Source: Heterobilharzia americana (taxonomy: Eukaryota > Platyhelminthes > Trematoda > Strigeidida > Schistosomatidae). From it: 64,000 bases of DNA. Below, piece by piece: positions 9,568 through 24,500 of this stretch (the first letter of the stretch is position 1; every line of letters begins with the position of its first letter). The stretch lies in NCBI GenBank assembly GCA_944470555.2, contig OX104134.1, positions 70,116,678 through 70,180,677 of the forward strand, given 5' to 3'. A model generated the notes under the pieces. That model made no database searches and had not been told where the DNA came from. It was given only the letters and a program-made list of their open reading frames with translations. A program made the position numbers and the translations under genes.

Positions 9568-12500
9568 CTATCCAAAAAGGAAAGAAAGGACTTACCAGAA
9601 ATCAGATTAGCTGCATAAATACTCAGAATAATCAAAAATCCAATTTAACAAACCATTTAACCCAGTTTTGATGAACTCTTAGTATATTCCCCCTGGAATA
9701 AAGGTTCTACCGAAGTTGTGCACAATTCAACCAATATGAAAACGACAAATTAATCTTTACGTGATACTACCGCTTACGAAAGTTCTCATCTTGAAAAGTA
9801 AATTTGCCTGCAAAATGAAAGCTATTTATGTCGAACTTCATATTGGAATACAGCACGTGCTAATTACTGTGACCAATTTACTGAGTTTATTGAAGCGTAA
9901 ATAAAAAGCATAATGATATCAAAACAAATGTTGATAGAAGACAAACAGCGGAAAAAGTCATTCAAGGGAAGGGAAGGAAGGGAAAAACTTAATCATATGT
10001 TGACATTTTAAAAAATACTCACTTAGCCACTTTTTACATCTGAAACGATATCCACATAAATATTAGATGCAAAAATCTTAAAGCCTTGCTCAACCTAGTT
10101 TTCTACGTATCATCATCTAACTAATCAAACAGATACAAACGGATTAGAACTATCCAGAATTAGTCCATATCAAAATAGATCTGTCTTTACTGTGTAACTA
10201 TATGTGAAACCAGTATATTATATTAAGATAAAGGATAAGGGATGGAAATAGCATCATTATAAGTCATAAAAAGTCTAAGGATGAAAAGAAGAGGAGATAT
10301 AACAAACAACGACCAGTGATACAACGGATAAGATGAAGTTAAAGTATGAATGTATCTGCCCCACTGTGATCACTTAACAGTGTCGATTATGGTTACCAGA
10401 TGAGCCACATCCTGGAGTCCCACATATATTTCTACACAACTAAGATGAGCCAGAATACGACACATGTAAAAAGTAGATACACTGCTGTCCAAATATTTGT
10501 CTTTAAATAGTTTAGTAACGACAACCAACGATTAAAATAACTCAGAGAAAAATGCATTCTTTGAGACATTATTTCAGAAGACAGAAATCTCAGCAGCATC
10601 AATCACATAGGTAGCGAATAAAAAACCAGGGTTAAACCATAGAACACATTAAAGGTAAGCTTAAGGCTTGAAAACTAGACCTAATTAATGACCCTGTAAT
10701 CGATTGCTTCATCGAAGTGAACAATACCTCTGCATGCACTAAAGTAACCTTGTCATCCTATTATGGGACTCATCAGCAGTGCGCACTTCCGACCTCGCCA
10801 TGGATCGAACCCAGGACTTTGAGGTTCAATGGTCAGCACGTTACCACTGAGCCACTAGATCATGGCCCACTGGTCTATATTTCCAACTTCTGTCAGTTCA
10901 TGACATAGCGTGACCATCACCTAATATCACCGCTGAGTATTTGCCCTGACGACTACCAGGTTTGCCCCACTGGTCACGACTTCTCATCGGGACTTCAGGA
11001 ATCACTTCTCGAAGCTCGTCACCAATGAGCACTAGATGAGTTTCATTTGGGGTTTATGGAGATTTAGTGATTCTTTTATCCTGGTGGGGTGCGCTCTGCT
11101 GAGGAGTCCCATACGAAGACGAAACAGGTGTCCAGTGCTCCCAAGTTTCCAATGCTCCTCCTTCAACTGATGTCAGTCCATGATGAATGATACAGAGTAT
11201 TCTGGACACCATGATTAGCGACTTCAAAATGTTTGCGATGCGTTCCTTGCCACCCAAATGTAAAATGTTGATGCCTATTAAGGGTGAAGTGTACTTTGAT
11301 GTAGTTCGCTTCGTTTTACTACATGGTTATGAGACGTGGAAAGTAAGATTAAGAAATATCAGAAGACTATTGTAACCTTTATAAGATAGTCTCTGTGTCG
11401 TGCAACCGCCATTTGAGTAAAGGACTAGTCAGATGGAGTTGCTGTGTTTAAAAATGGATACGATAGTAGATGGCGTTGTAGTGCCTCATCGATCGCAGTG
11501 GCTCCAATACCTAATTTTCTTTCTAATCGTCATATTGTAGCCATACTTTGTCCAGTTGGGGTTTATGGTATATGGACTCAATTTTCGTTCAGTGGGATAC
11601 CTCATACAATAGGTGTGCAATTGCCTCATACATGCACGTGCACGTAGCTGCTGAATTGTATTCTTAGTTTTCTTCTTGCTTTTCCACTCTCCACACGTCT
11701 TTCGCTAGGGTGCCTTCTAACTTGATGCAGCAACCGAGACCAACACAGAGTGATTTCTAGACCTACCGTGAACTGACTGACAGTCATTGTGGTGATAACT
11801 GGAGTATTAGTAAGCTACCAGTGGAATATTCCTCACAAGAGATGTGAAGACAAACAAACGAAGAGAAGGTTGGGTTTCGTTCAAGTCATTGGTGCATTGA
11901 CCACGTGTTCATCCTCAACCAGTTGTTCGAACACTGTTACACGTATTATCGTCAATGACCGTTGTGTTACTCAACATAGGGACTACCTCCAATCCGTTGG
12001 ACACAGCTGTACTCTGGAATCGCCTATCATAGACAAGTGTCCCTGAGAAGTTCGATAGCAGGTGGATAGCACAGTTCTTCAACACCTCAGGTAGACTGAG
12101 TGCATACACCAGCCTGTCCCCATTGTTCCAAAACAATACAGTGGTCTGACCGGGCTACTCAATCTCGACATTTCCCCTTAACTTCGCCATCTATGACACT
12201 CGACAGACCCTTACCAGATGAGAGTTTCCGACCTCGAGTATGCGACAACATGCAGACTACTCAGATCTGACTCAGTCAGTTGGCGATCCGTGGTCAGAAG
12301 TACGGTATGTGTTTTTCATCATCGAAGTTCAAAGTGCTCGTACAAAATTAACAGAAACCTGTACTATCAGCTATCTTTAGTGATGAGCTGTGGGAAGTTG
12401 TTGGAAAGTCAGTGTACCTGTGTAGTTTTGTGAGTGCTGACAGAAGTGTTGTTGGTCAGATTTCCAATCGTGCATACACCAATGTGAACCACTTCCAGCG

Positions 12501-15500
12501 CCATCGTGTCGTTAACCTTACTGTAAAACGTTGGATGTATAACACGACTGTGTGTGCAGTTCCGTTCTATGCCTATGGGAACTGGCGTTTCTAATCTGAG
12601 GGTGTTTGAGAACTCTGTGCGTTTGATTACCGTTATCTTGCAGGATTTCTTGCATCCGGTGTAAACACTATTAAAATATTTCTGAGGTGAGGTGACGTGT
12701 GTTTGGGTATGAGTGAAACCATCATTTATCGAATGTGGTCATCTTGAAATGGTGACTTGGACATGTGTGATAAATGTCACCCTTGCGGCTGACACACATA
12801 ACGGTCCACTTGCCTTGGTAACCGTTCGGAATAAGTGGACGGAAGATCGAAATGTGCTTAGTGACTACGAACAAACTGTACAGAAGGGAACGAGCAATAT
12901 TTATTGTACGAGGGCTAATTATATAAACTTATTATATATATATATATACTACCTGGCTGCCTAAACCTCAGAAGGTGAAACAGAGTTCGAACGTGTGACA
13001 TACTGGTTGAAAGTCGAGAGTCCAGACCAGTGGAGCCACTGTGTGCAGGTGGCTGGAATGTGTGTTAGTTTAGCATATGTTAGAAACTCACAACTACCAC
13101 GACAAAGCATGAGAACCACCGCAACTCCGTGGCTCTAGACCATCACATACATGATTTGAAATTGAAACCAGTGACGATGATGTTACAAGTTTCTCCTTGT
13201 TCCTACCATTATCGAAGATTAAAACGAAAATGGTATCTATGAGACCGCGTCTCCAATAACCGACTTCTGTTACTCTTTGTCTTCGTTCTTCTTTCTTTTC
13301 GTCTTTCCATACAATTTTAGCGTCTTCTTCATGTTGCTATGTTATTCCGTATATCTTGGTGCATGTTACTCCCAGTTCGTATTTTAAATAACTAAAAAAA
13401 CACGTTTGACTACAACTACCAGTCAGCCATCATATATGAGGGCTCAAATACTGACTAGACATTAAGATTATCGAAAGAGATAGTTTAAACATATTACCCA
13501 AAGTTAAGAATTTGAATAGGCAATCGCTATATAACCAGTATTTACAGTAAGACGGAAAGAAGTCCGGAAAACTAATAAAGGCAATTACTTAGCTCAGAAT
13601 AAGAGCTCATCACACTATAGTGGTATATCGGGTAAATATTCTCTTCCTTATCCTACACTTCAGCCGACTTCTTTTCCTACTCTTATTGCTGTTGAAAAGT
13701 ATAACCGCTTGGACTGACGCACTTCTATGTAGGGTTCCATATCAACTGACCTGTAAATATCTAATAAATCAGTTATCTTTTCACTAATTAACAGGGTTTA
13801 AAAAACACTTGAATGTAGAGAAAAAACTGTGTTACAACCAGCTAATGACCGATAAATCAGCTTGCTACCTACGATGAATCAAGGTAGAAAAAAACAAAGA
13901 AGTTCATTATTTTATAGACATGACTATTTATCGAAGTTGTTCTGTCAGAATGACTCTAATGTTTAGCATATTTCTCTTTCACAGCGGAAACTGTCAATAG
14001 TTTTAGAATATGTAACTAAACAGTTGTGGCTAATTCTCTAGATAATCAAATTTCAACCGGTGGATCATAGGTTCAAAATCCCCTTTCCTAAATACGTTCA
14101 GGCTAGCGAGTGGTAATAGTAATTCAGGAACAAGAGACTGGGTTCTCAGTTTAGTCCGAATAAGTGGTGGTGGGGGCGTGATGGATAAGGTTCCGTTAAA
14201 AAAGGGATATCGAATACAATCAACAGTCAGTTGTAGACATTATTAGAAAAAGAATTCACTGTTGGACTGGAATTACTTACATAAACACGATGACCAATTA
14301 CTGATGCACGAGAATGCCCAAGTTTACCTTTGCAAGCGCCGTCATCATAATGCTGCAATAAGAAGTCATCCTGTGGATGAAAAAGAATCGACAATATGGA
14401 AGTGTAAATAAAGTCTGAGAGATATGAACATCAAATGAACTCCAACACAACTATATAAATAATACGTTATTACTTATTATTTTAACAACCCAGTGAATGG
14501 AAAAATTTCTTGTGATAACACTAGCCAGTGACATTATTTTAGTTTCCAAACGAAACCAGATAATTTCATGTGGTAGTAGTGCTTGCAAATTTTAATAAAC
14601 CAACGAGCTATGCAAACTGGAACGATTGCTCTTCAAGGCAGTTACCGTCATGGCGCGGATAATCTAGGCTGTGGTGCAGGTCTAGCGTCGAAGTTGCAAA
14701 AATTGCTGGTTGAAGGAATCATAGAAGCAGTAAAACTATTCGTGGATGACTGGCAGCTTACGGTGCTGCTACTTGTACTGCAGCAGAAAATAAGAGCAGT
14801 ATGACCTGATGCTTTTCCCCAAAGAGGTTTTAAGGATGAGGGTAGAATGTTACTGATTCTGATAAGTGACTAGGTAGTTTTCAAATTTGGAGAACATTAA
14901 ATCGATCAGATCTTCGCCGTTCGATAGGTTTTAAAACACATGAATACTTACCGGGGGTTGACACTTGTCACGTTTCTCAACCTGAGGGCAGCTTTGGACC
15001 CGACCGAACGTCAAGCGTTGTAACATTATCTGACTGTAAAGGAGTAGGGAGCAAGTAAGTAACGCATAATCAAAGCTCTCTACTCGAACTCATATAGAGT
15101 ATATGGAGAGTCGTCATCTGAAGTTATGGTAAACTGTGGTAGCCACCAGGGATGCACACTATCAGTGTCCCTGCTTAACTTCGTTATAGATGCATCGATT
15201 AACGTAACTTTAGGTACTTTTGAATTTACAGGAAGGGCATCTGTTTGACTTGCGGCACGCACATGACATCGTCCTGTTAGGCGAAGACGTTGATAATCTT
15301 TTGAGCACGTTGAGTAGAAATCTCAGTACTTTTGCCACGCGTTTTGAACCCGTGAAATAGAGGATAATGCTTTAGGACTGATCTGTACCGATTGTTAATT
15401 AAAGGGCAGAAAGTTAAGTGGATGAATTGTTGGTCTCTTCGTCGACCCATTTTGGCGACCGCTGTCAAAATCTCGACCCTAAAGTACGCCGGGCTTTATC

Positions 15501-18500
15501 CGTAGTTTCCAGCTGAAATGACTACAATGAGTGGCATCTGCTAATGACTCCCATTGTCAACAAGCTCGTGCATATGAGCGTAGCTTCCTACCAGTTAACA
15601 ATGAGTGTGACAAACAAACAGACTGAAGAAATCAACGTTGAACCTCAGACAGAAGTGTACCGATCCAAGTTACCACACTTTTCAGTAGCATGAGAAGAAC
15701 AAGTCAACAGAAAAAGACTTAAATCAAGGTGAGCAACAATGTATAGGAAAAAGAACTTGAAAATGAAGGCTAGCGAAAATGTTCAAGCTCTAGAAGATAT
15801 AGAAGAGTGAATTCATTTGCGCCACTGTAACCGACTTTCAGCCATTTCACCAAGAGTCCTGAAATGTTGATTCTGATTACCTCGAAGATCGCATCTCTGA
15901 CCGTTAGCTGCTACCTTGATGTGGTCGTCTGGCTGGCATATCACAATAACCCAACGAGCTATGCTGGTGGAGCACTTGTTCCCCGGAGGTACTACTACTA
16001 TGCCAGAAAGATCTATTAGATAGTGGTAAGACGAAAAGCAATTACCGTTATAGAGTAAATCACTACACTATGATGGGGTCTGGAGGCAAATACGTACTGT
16101 TGCTAGCTGGAGTGTGACAGCATCAGGATTTTTCTTTCGTATGACCAGCAGTGCCACGTTGATCTTGTCTTCCCAACGAAAGGGATTAGAAAAGGTCGAC
16201 CCTCAAAATGACACACTCCACCTGCCCACGGTCTTCCGGTGTCGGCGGTACGGGTCCTCTCTAGCCGGCGTTCAAACATCCAAATCTCAAAGCAACAACC
16301 CACAAAAGGTCGCATGTGACAGTTCTCAAGCAGATAATCCATGAGATCTATGGTCACACAAATCATGTTCTCTTTCAGGTACCTTAGAAAAGAAATGCGT
16401 TCTACGGTATGAGCAGCTGGGAAGTGTCAACCGCCCACAGCAACGCTTTAGTTGCCCAACATCCAGCCTCAACCTGAATGGCGTGTAGATATCGGTCCTC
16501 TAACTCTCCTCGGAGTTGACAAAGCTGTATGGAAATGAAAATGATGCAAAGTAGCAGGACCTGACAGTTTGCCACCTGGAGTTTCCAAGGATGGAGGTAG
16601 GGAATCGCTGATTAAAGTGGTGGAGGTACTGAATAGTGTGTAGGAATCAGAGGTAGTGCCGTCAGACTGGTATACTTTACTGATCATCCCAGTCTATAAG
16701 AAGGGAGAGATGTCTTCCTGTACCAACCACAAAGGAATTCGTTCAACTAATATTATATCCAAGATCCTAGAGTTCATAGGTATATGACGCCTAACTGGAG
16801 CTGGAGAACAGCAAACTCCAGAAAGCCAGGCAGATTTCAGACAGAGATGGATGAGGATGCATTGATAATATTTTCATCCCGTGATGGGTTCTGGAGCACA
16901 GGCATAACTACCGGTCAGTGATCAACACTTGCCAAATTTCTTGATCTGAAGGTGGAATTTGACTCAGTCGACCCTGAGGTGTTGTGTCTATCTGTGAAGA
17001 GAATACCAAGCTTATACTCATACAGCTTTGTAAAGGGTTTATGGGGAGTTGTCATCAAAATTAACAACTAGCGGTGTTCGTCAGGGTTGGGCACTGTCAC
17101 CCTTCCCACTTAACTTCGCTATAAAGGTACTAATGGGCATAAACTTAGGGTAAGCCTGACTTTAAGGGATCGACCTACACCATGATGGTCATCTGGTTGA
17201 CTTGGAGTATGCAGACAACATTGTCCTGCTGGCTTGAGATGCCGACAAAATGTAGAGTCTAGTGAACTCATTGAGCAGAAATCTGAGTATGTTTGGTTAG
17301 CATGCGTTTCGCACCTGTCAAATGTAAGACGATGTTACAGGACTGGTCTGCTGCAAGTACTCCCAGTTTAATGATAGGAAGTGAGGTGGTGGAATACTTG
17401 GACCACTTCACTTACTTGGGGAGTGCCTAAGGACTTCTGGTAACGGCTGAAAATCGGTCAAAATGGCGCAAATGTATCCACTCCTTGGCATCTTCAAAAG
17501 CTTGAGTATTCACGCTAACCTTTATCTTCAGATGGCTTATTCGCATTAACTACTTCATCTCTTTTGATATCACTCTTTTTCTACCCACCTGTTCTTTGTG
17601 TGGTACTGTGAAGTGCGGAAACTTGAGCCGATGCACCTTTGTGTGGGGTTTTGAGTTGGTTCTATCAGTCAGTCAGTGTCATCTGATCCCATCCACAAGG
17701 TGTACCCCCCCCCACACACACACACACTACTGAGACCAAGAGTCAAAAACTTCATCAACTGGTGCCATGTACTTGTTTGGTCACCCTGAACCATCTTCCA
17801 AACAAATCCAACTTTCCCCAGCATAGCAAATCGAGGAAGGCGGTGGCTCAGCAGGCAGAAGAACAAGTCTAAGCCACCGTAGTCGACTACGGATTGCAAC
17901 CTGATCAATTGATTCGCCTATTGCCCTTACATTAACCTAGACACTGATACCATCGTGATTCCACCTTATGTTACCCAAGCTACGAAAAAACCTGTGGTCA
18001 GAAACCCGTAGTCTCTTCATAACTTTTAGATGCAACCGGGACACCACACAGCCGTCCAACAGTACATAGCACTACGCCAATTCAGCACTCACTCTTAAAC
18101 TGATAAGACTTCAAGATCAATCATGAGGCATCACTATACACTTCGCAGGTTCAAACTCATGCCAAAATACTCAGAAGACTACGTATTTTGTTAGCGTCTT
18201 CGTTTAACAGGAAGACGTAGTAGGCGTACTGCAAGTCAAATCGACGTCCTTTCTGAGAATCCAGCAGTACCTAAGACTAAATCAGTTGATGTATCTATAA
18301 CGAAGTCAAGCAGCAACACTCAAAGTGTGTATCCCTGGTGGCTACCACAGTTTATCATCAGTTCACACAGTAACCCTCTACACGCGTCCCACTGCTTTGC
18401 GTCTTTTCAAGTTTAAAACAGTCTTCTCAACTTCCAGGAGAGTTGAAGGACCGACATCTGCATCCCATTCAAGTCCGACCTCCATGATTGGCAATTGAAG

Positions 18501-21500
18501 CAGGTTTCTGAACCATATACGAGTATTGACTTGACTGAAGTAAGTGTCGAAAATCCAGATAGTGTTCACGCTTGAGTCGAGTGCAGCAGATCTCCACACT
18601 GATTTCAGATGGATGAAGGCCTCTCTTACTTTCCTGATCCTGGATTTAACGTCTTCATCTATGTCACCTGTAGTCGAAACGATGCTGCCTAGGTGCTAGG
18701 TGAAAGAGAATACTTCCTTTAGGTTTCTCCCGTTCATAGTGATTGATACTTTTTGTTATTGGCTGGGTATCTTCATCACCTCTGTCTTCTTTCTCTACAT
18801 TCACCTGAAGGAAGTTTCGTCTCCCCTGACCTGCCCCGCCTCACCTCCTCTACCAACTTGTTGGTCTTCGCCTGCAGATCTTCCAGTTTGTGCGACGAGA
18901 CACTAGACATATATCATCATCGGCGGTGAAATCCAAATACTCTCCTGGTGTCTTTTCATCGCTTCAACCAGTGCATGCCCCTCTCCTCGCTCCTCACAGT
19001 TCTCTGTTGCATCATCCAGTCCAGTCCAGTTGACCACAATCACGAAGATGATCGGGGATAGTAGGTGACAACCTCGTCTTACACCGTCCCCTGTCTTCAC
19101 TTCAAAGGCATCACTCAGCTTACCGTTGTCAATCACTTGGCATGTAGCATCCTCATACAGCATATAGCTATCGAATGAGGTTCATAAAGGTTTGTGGCAC
19201 TAAAACCCTAGTGTTCAAGCAGCGGTTGCCAAATTACTTCTCGGTCGACACTGTCAAAGGCCTTTTCAAAGTCAATGAAGTTGAGGTAAACAGTTGCAAC
19301 TCTGCCATTCTATGTTCTGTTCTATGATGATGTGTAGTGTACAGTTGCAATTTCATCCACACATGATTTGTTCTTCCTGAAGCTAGCTAGCTAGCCAGCC
19401 AGCCTGTCTCGGTAGTAATTTTGAATCCAGTGCATCTTTTAGTCTCTCCAGCATGATACGACTAAATATTTTGCTTCGCGTGGACACGGACAGGAGCATG
19501 ATTCCTCACCAGTTCTTCCAAAGACTTAGGTAGCCCTTCTTTGGAAGTTTGACAAGGTAGCCACTCTTCAAATCAGCAAGTATCTTTCCTCCCTCCCTTC
19601 CTTCCAAACCGTCTGCAATAGTGGTGTGAGCGTGTCTTCTGTTGTGTCAGAGTCTGTTTTCAGTGTTTCTGGTGGAATTCCATCTGACTCTGTTGCTTTC
19701 CCGGATTTCAGCAACTTTATGGCGTTCACAACTTCACTTCTGCTTTTGTCGGAGGGCTTGTGGTCACTGGTAACTCTGTAGCTGGGCTGCTGGTCGTATT
19801 TCCGGACGAGTTGCAGGTGGTGGTGGTGGTGGTCTATTCAAGAGTTTCTTGAAGTGGTCAGCCCACTGTTTCCGTTGTTTCTACTCTCTGCTAACTAGGT
19901 TTCCTTCACTGTCTTTAATTGGTTATTTGATGTGATGTTGTCAGGTCTCTCCTACCTGCAGCCTGATTCATTTTTTGCCTCAACATCCTCCTTTCCCTCT
20001 TCTATCAGCTTCCATGTGTCCGTCAAAGTCCATTCCTTGTCTCGTCTTGTTTCTTCTTCCTTCCTAATACGGTTATGCATTTTTTTTCCATGTCTCTTCC
20101 AGACAGTTACAGTGCTCTTCCACACAGGTTTCTTTAAGGATGTTGCTCAATATCTCCTATTTTGTCCTGATGACTGACTGACTGACATGAAGATGTCCTT
20201 TGTAGTTCCGTCCTTCAGTTCAATTTCTAATCTGAGTGTTGAACTTGAACTGTGGTCTATCATCACCAGCTTCTCTGAAGGCTTTCAACCTGATTTTGAA
20301 TGCAGGTTCCTTGCACTAGGTGATCAGTGGTGTGAACCTACATCTACTCCCCTTCTTGATCTGACCTTGTGTCCAGTAGACTACGTCTCCACTTTCTTCA
20401 CATTGAAATGAAGTCCATCTAATTTCTAGTGTGTCCTAGTGTCTGGTGAAATCTATGTCGCTGCCTTTGAATATCCTTGTGTTTGTACACACTGCCTGAA
20501 TCCAATCACCAAACCATTAAAGCTGCAGAAGTCTGTAAACAGTTCTCCATTCTCACTCATCACTTCATCCAGTGCTTCTCGACCAATGCACAGTTCTCTC
20601 CCTGTGTTATCTGCTCCCAGTTCGCCATTCATGTCACCCAACCCATTAGAATTTTGACGTCGCCAACTGTGCTGGGGTCTTGTTTATTACTGATTGCAGT
20701 TCTCTGTAGAATTCCTTCTCCTGATCTGTATTATTTGTAGGTACGTAGCATTGGCATTATATGATTTTGACTTTCCTTCCTTTTGAGTCGAATCTTGCTG
20801 TCATGATCCTGATCCTGCAGGAGGAGATTGGTTCCCACTGTATGAGAGAGAGCCACCGATGCTGTTGGCGAAATCATGATAGCCACTCCAAAACTCAATG
20901 TGCTCGTGGTTATCGTCTGGGTGACAATATCGGAGTAGATTATTGACTCTCCAGTCGACAGTTTCGAGAGTCCAGTTAGATTCGACCTGCTTTCGCAGAT
21001 TCCTAGCACTTCCACGCTAATACATTCTGGTCTCTTCGGCAATCTGTGCAGCCTTGCTAGGTTCATACATGGTGCGGACATTCCATGTCCCCATGTTTAC
21101 TTTCGCTTTCATCGAGGGAGAGAAAACATATTGGCCAATTGGCTTCCTGAAGGCCTTCACCAACCGGCGTCATTTTGCCTCTCCGATTCCAGTGAGGAAT
21201 AGGTTTAATTTCATGTTTTATATTTAGTGTGTGCTTTGAAGTTTCTTTAGCGGCTGGATTGGTTTTACGGGTAGGGTTGCTAACCGTATACCCAACTTTC
21301 CCTCTTTACCCGGGCTTAGCGCAGGTTAGTAACTAGTGAACTAGTTAACTAGGCGAGGTTATGCATGGTTAGTTTGATTTCAGTGAACTCCAGGTGAGAC
21401 AGTGTCTCAATCTATACTTGAATTTAGTTCTGGTTAGGAACAAGTGATTATCAGAACATAGGTGTAGGACATGTTCACCATTGTTGTTTCGTTGGCATGA

Positions 21501-24500
21501 GATTTCGTTGAAACCTTCAGAATGTTCTAAATACACTTACATTATCGTTAGTTGATAGCAATATTGTTTTGAGTCCAGGTCCGAGCAGCAGAAAAAGGAT
21601 GCTTGGTAGTACAACGGCGATGGTTATGCTGGAATTCCGTGATGTTTCGAAAACGGTTGTGATCTGTGCAAGGCTTCAGAAGACATTTTCCCTTATTTGA
21701 CTTTTGACCAATGAAACTCTCCTGAGAATCTAAACGACTCTTGTTCTGCACTTTTAGATTCATAGTTAACACCATGGTATCTGTTGATGGCTCCTTTGTA
21801 GAGGTTACTCAGTTGATGGGAGAATTCATTCTTAACTATATATAAGTTGCAGTTAACTGGGGCACAGGCAGAGATGATGGAGCAATACATTGGTAGTTAC
21901 TTCTCCCTCCAATCAAACATCATAATCTAGAGGCACTCAGACGACTACTGATGAGGATTCAGTCGACTAGAACAGCTTTCACTCCGGCCCTTAGTGCGAC
22001 ACCAGCATCAGTAAGGTCCGATGATAACACCACACGGGTTCCGGATAAGAACAATGTGAATACACGTTGTGAGCTGACAGATGCAGAAGTTATTTGAAGT
22101 ACTTGACTAAAATCATGTATGCGGGTCTCTGAGATACAGGATACACATATCCAGAGTCACAGCGAAAGCTGTCTGTCGTCTAATCTGTAACAAAGTTTGA
22201 ACGATGAAGGTAGTCACCCTAAGGTCTGCGCCGTTTCAGAATAAGTCAACCAGATATCATACTGAAGGAGAACTTTCTTGGAGCGATCGTTTACCGACTC
22301 AGGAAGTTGGAGACAGGCTAGGATTTTATTCAACAACGAATAGTTGAGGGCAACAAAAATGTTAAAAACTTGATGAGACGACACCTTCTTTCCTTTCTGA
22401 AGAATAGGACAACCAGTGGTAGAGACCAGTCAGAGGGGACCATATTTGCTTCCTAGCCCTAGTCCATAATCCCCGAACACCGTCCTTAAACATCTCCGGT
22501 ACTAGCCTGCCTGACTTTCCTCGTCTCCGGTTTTTGGAAAGTTTTAAGGTGTACCTCAATTCTCCATTCAGAATGTGACTGGATGGTTAGCAACAGCAGA
22601 GTAGTTGGAGGTCAACTGATTTGTTTCTCTGACACGGTCTCACTACCCATTGATTTTTTTGAACCAAATTTCTTTGATCAATCCCAATACCCGTCGACCG
22701 TTACGTCTCACCGCGGCCTTTACCACTTCACTACCCACTACTGCTCACAGACATTGCTCGGACTTTTTACACCAGTTCAGGTCTCAGTTGCTTTGGTTCC
22801 TCACTAAGATTGGAGCTTGCAGAAATGCGTTCAGGTTAGTTCATTACTTCTGAAGAAAGTTCACTTTTCTGATTCTCAGCTGAGGTTTGTAACACTGTTT
22901 TTACAGTAAACTATAGATAGTTCCAGACGTAGACGGGATGAGTTATGTTACTATTCGAATACTCCCTATCCATTTCCTCTCTGAAGGTAGCCTTAGCACT
23001 CTCACCATCCAGGTTCCCTTGGAATGGTGTTGAAGTCGTAGTTTTCCAGAATATGTCCATTCACAGACATAAGCACACTCGAACTGACTGTTAACTGTCA
23101 AGCAGGCACGTGGTCCACTGAACTTCCTCCAACGATGACTCACAGCAACATAATCTACCTGTGTACACAATCGACTTGAAGTTGGTGGACGCCACGTCAG
23201 AAAACATCTGTCATTAAGTCTGAAGTTCACTTTGGTTCCTTGAACTCGATCCATTATCGACGGCTGCAGAATTGGATGAAACAAAAGACGATATGAAATT
23301 ATTAACAGAAAAATATTTCATCACAAAGATGTTGAAAGCTGACAGTGATTTGATGGAAACTGAGAGCTGACACAATTACAGGGTGTTTGACACTTTTCAG
23401 CTCCTGACACCGTAGGAAGTAACTTCTTGGTGTAACACAAAAAATAATAGTAGTAATAGTAATGCGAAACCGTACAGCACAAACGACATCTGCCGTAGGC
23501 CAGTCACACAAAGCCTTTGGACAAGTTTGATATTTAACTTTGAATAACTTAAGTTCAGCCAGTAAACCATAATGCTAGTATCAGGAAACCACAGGCCAGT
23601 AGGAGTGTGCTATGGCTTATGGCGACATTATCTAACCACTGCCTTTCAATAGGAAAGGCAGCATGCACTGCTGGTCAAACGGAGAACCATCTTGCTGCAA
23701 TCACACATCTTCGACCGACAGTACGGCTTTTCCCTCAGACCCCTTCTTAGTGCAAATATTTACACTATAACTGCCTCTGCTTTTTCTCAACCATAGTCCA
23801 ACAGGTCTTTCTGTTATGGTAGAAAGTGGTACAACGTACAGCAACTGGTAAGAGCGCGTTGATGACTGAATATCAGCTCGGGTATGAAAGGTTCGCTGGG
23901 CAGTTGCCACCTTAAATCATCTCGCACTGGTTTGATAACCGAATATACATCAAAAGAGGAGTAAACTATACAAGAGTTCACTCTGTGCTATAACACGACT
24001 GAAAGAAGATTTGGAAAAATTTTAAGTTTTCGATCACAGCTGTTTTAGTAACATCGCTCGTGTATAACGAAGCAATCATGTCAGTAATGTCGAGGCTAGA
24101 TGTGAAGTACTAAGCACGAAGGACAGGTCAGTCGACGAGGTAGCTTGGAAGCATCGTGTACATCGAGACACCTCCTGCCTCGACAGGTGACGTTAGTTCA
24201 AGGACTGGGTTGAAGAAAGCCTAAGGGTGTTCCGGCGCCAGCTTTGACTATTGGTCTGAGCTATGTAAGTTGCCTGGTTAGGGTTCCCGAGGCGATAGAA
24301 ACCAATAGTTACGGACTCGCGGTGACATGCCTCAAAATCGATTACAATGGAGCAGATCCGTACACTCTTCGTCATTCTCAATAACTTGAGCATTTTGTTA
24401 ACCAAGTGATATCCTATCACAATGCCCAGCTAGAGCAGTAAATAGAAGTGCTTTGTCCACGTCTTGTGTGCATATCTTTCAGTAGTTGGTCGAGGCTCAC

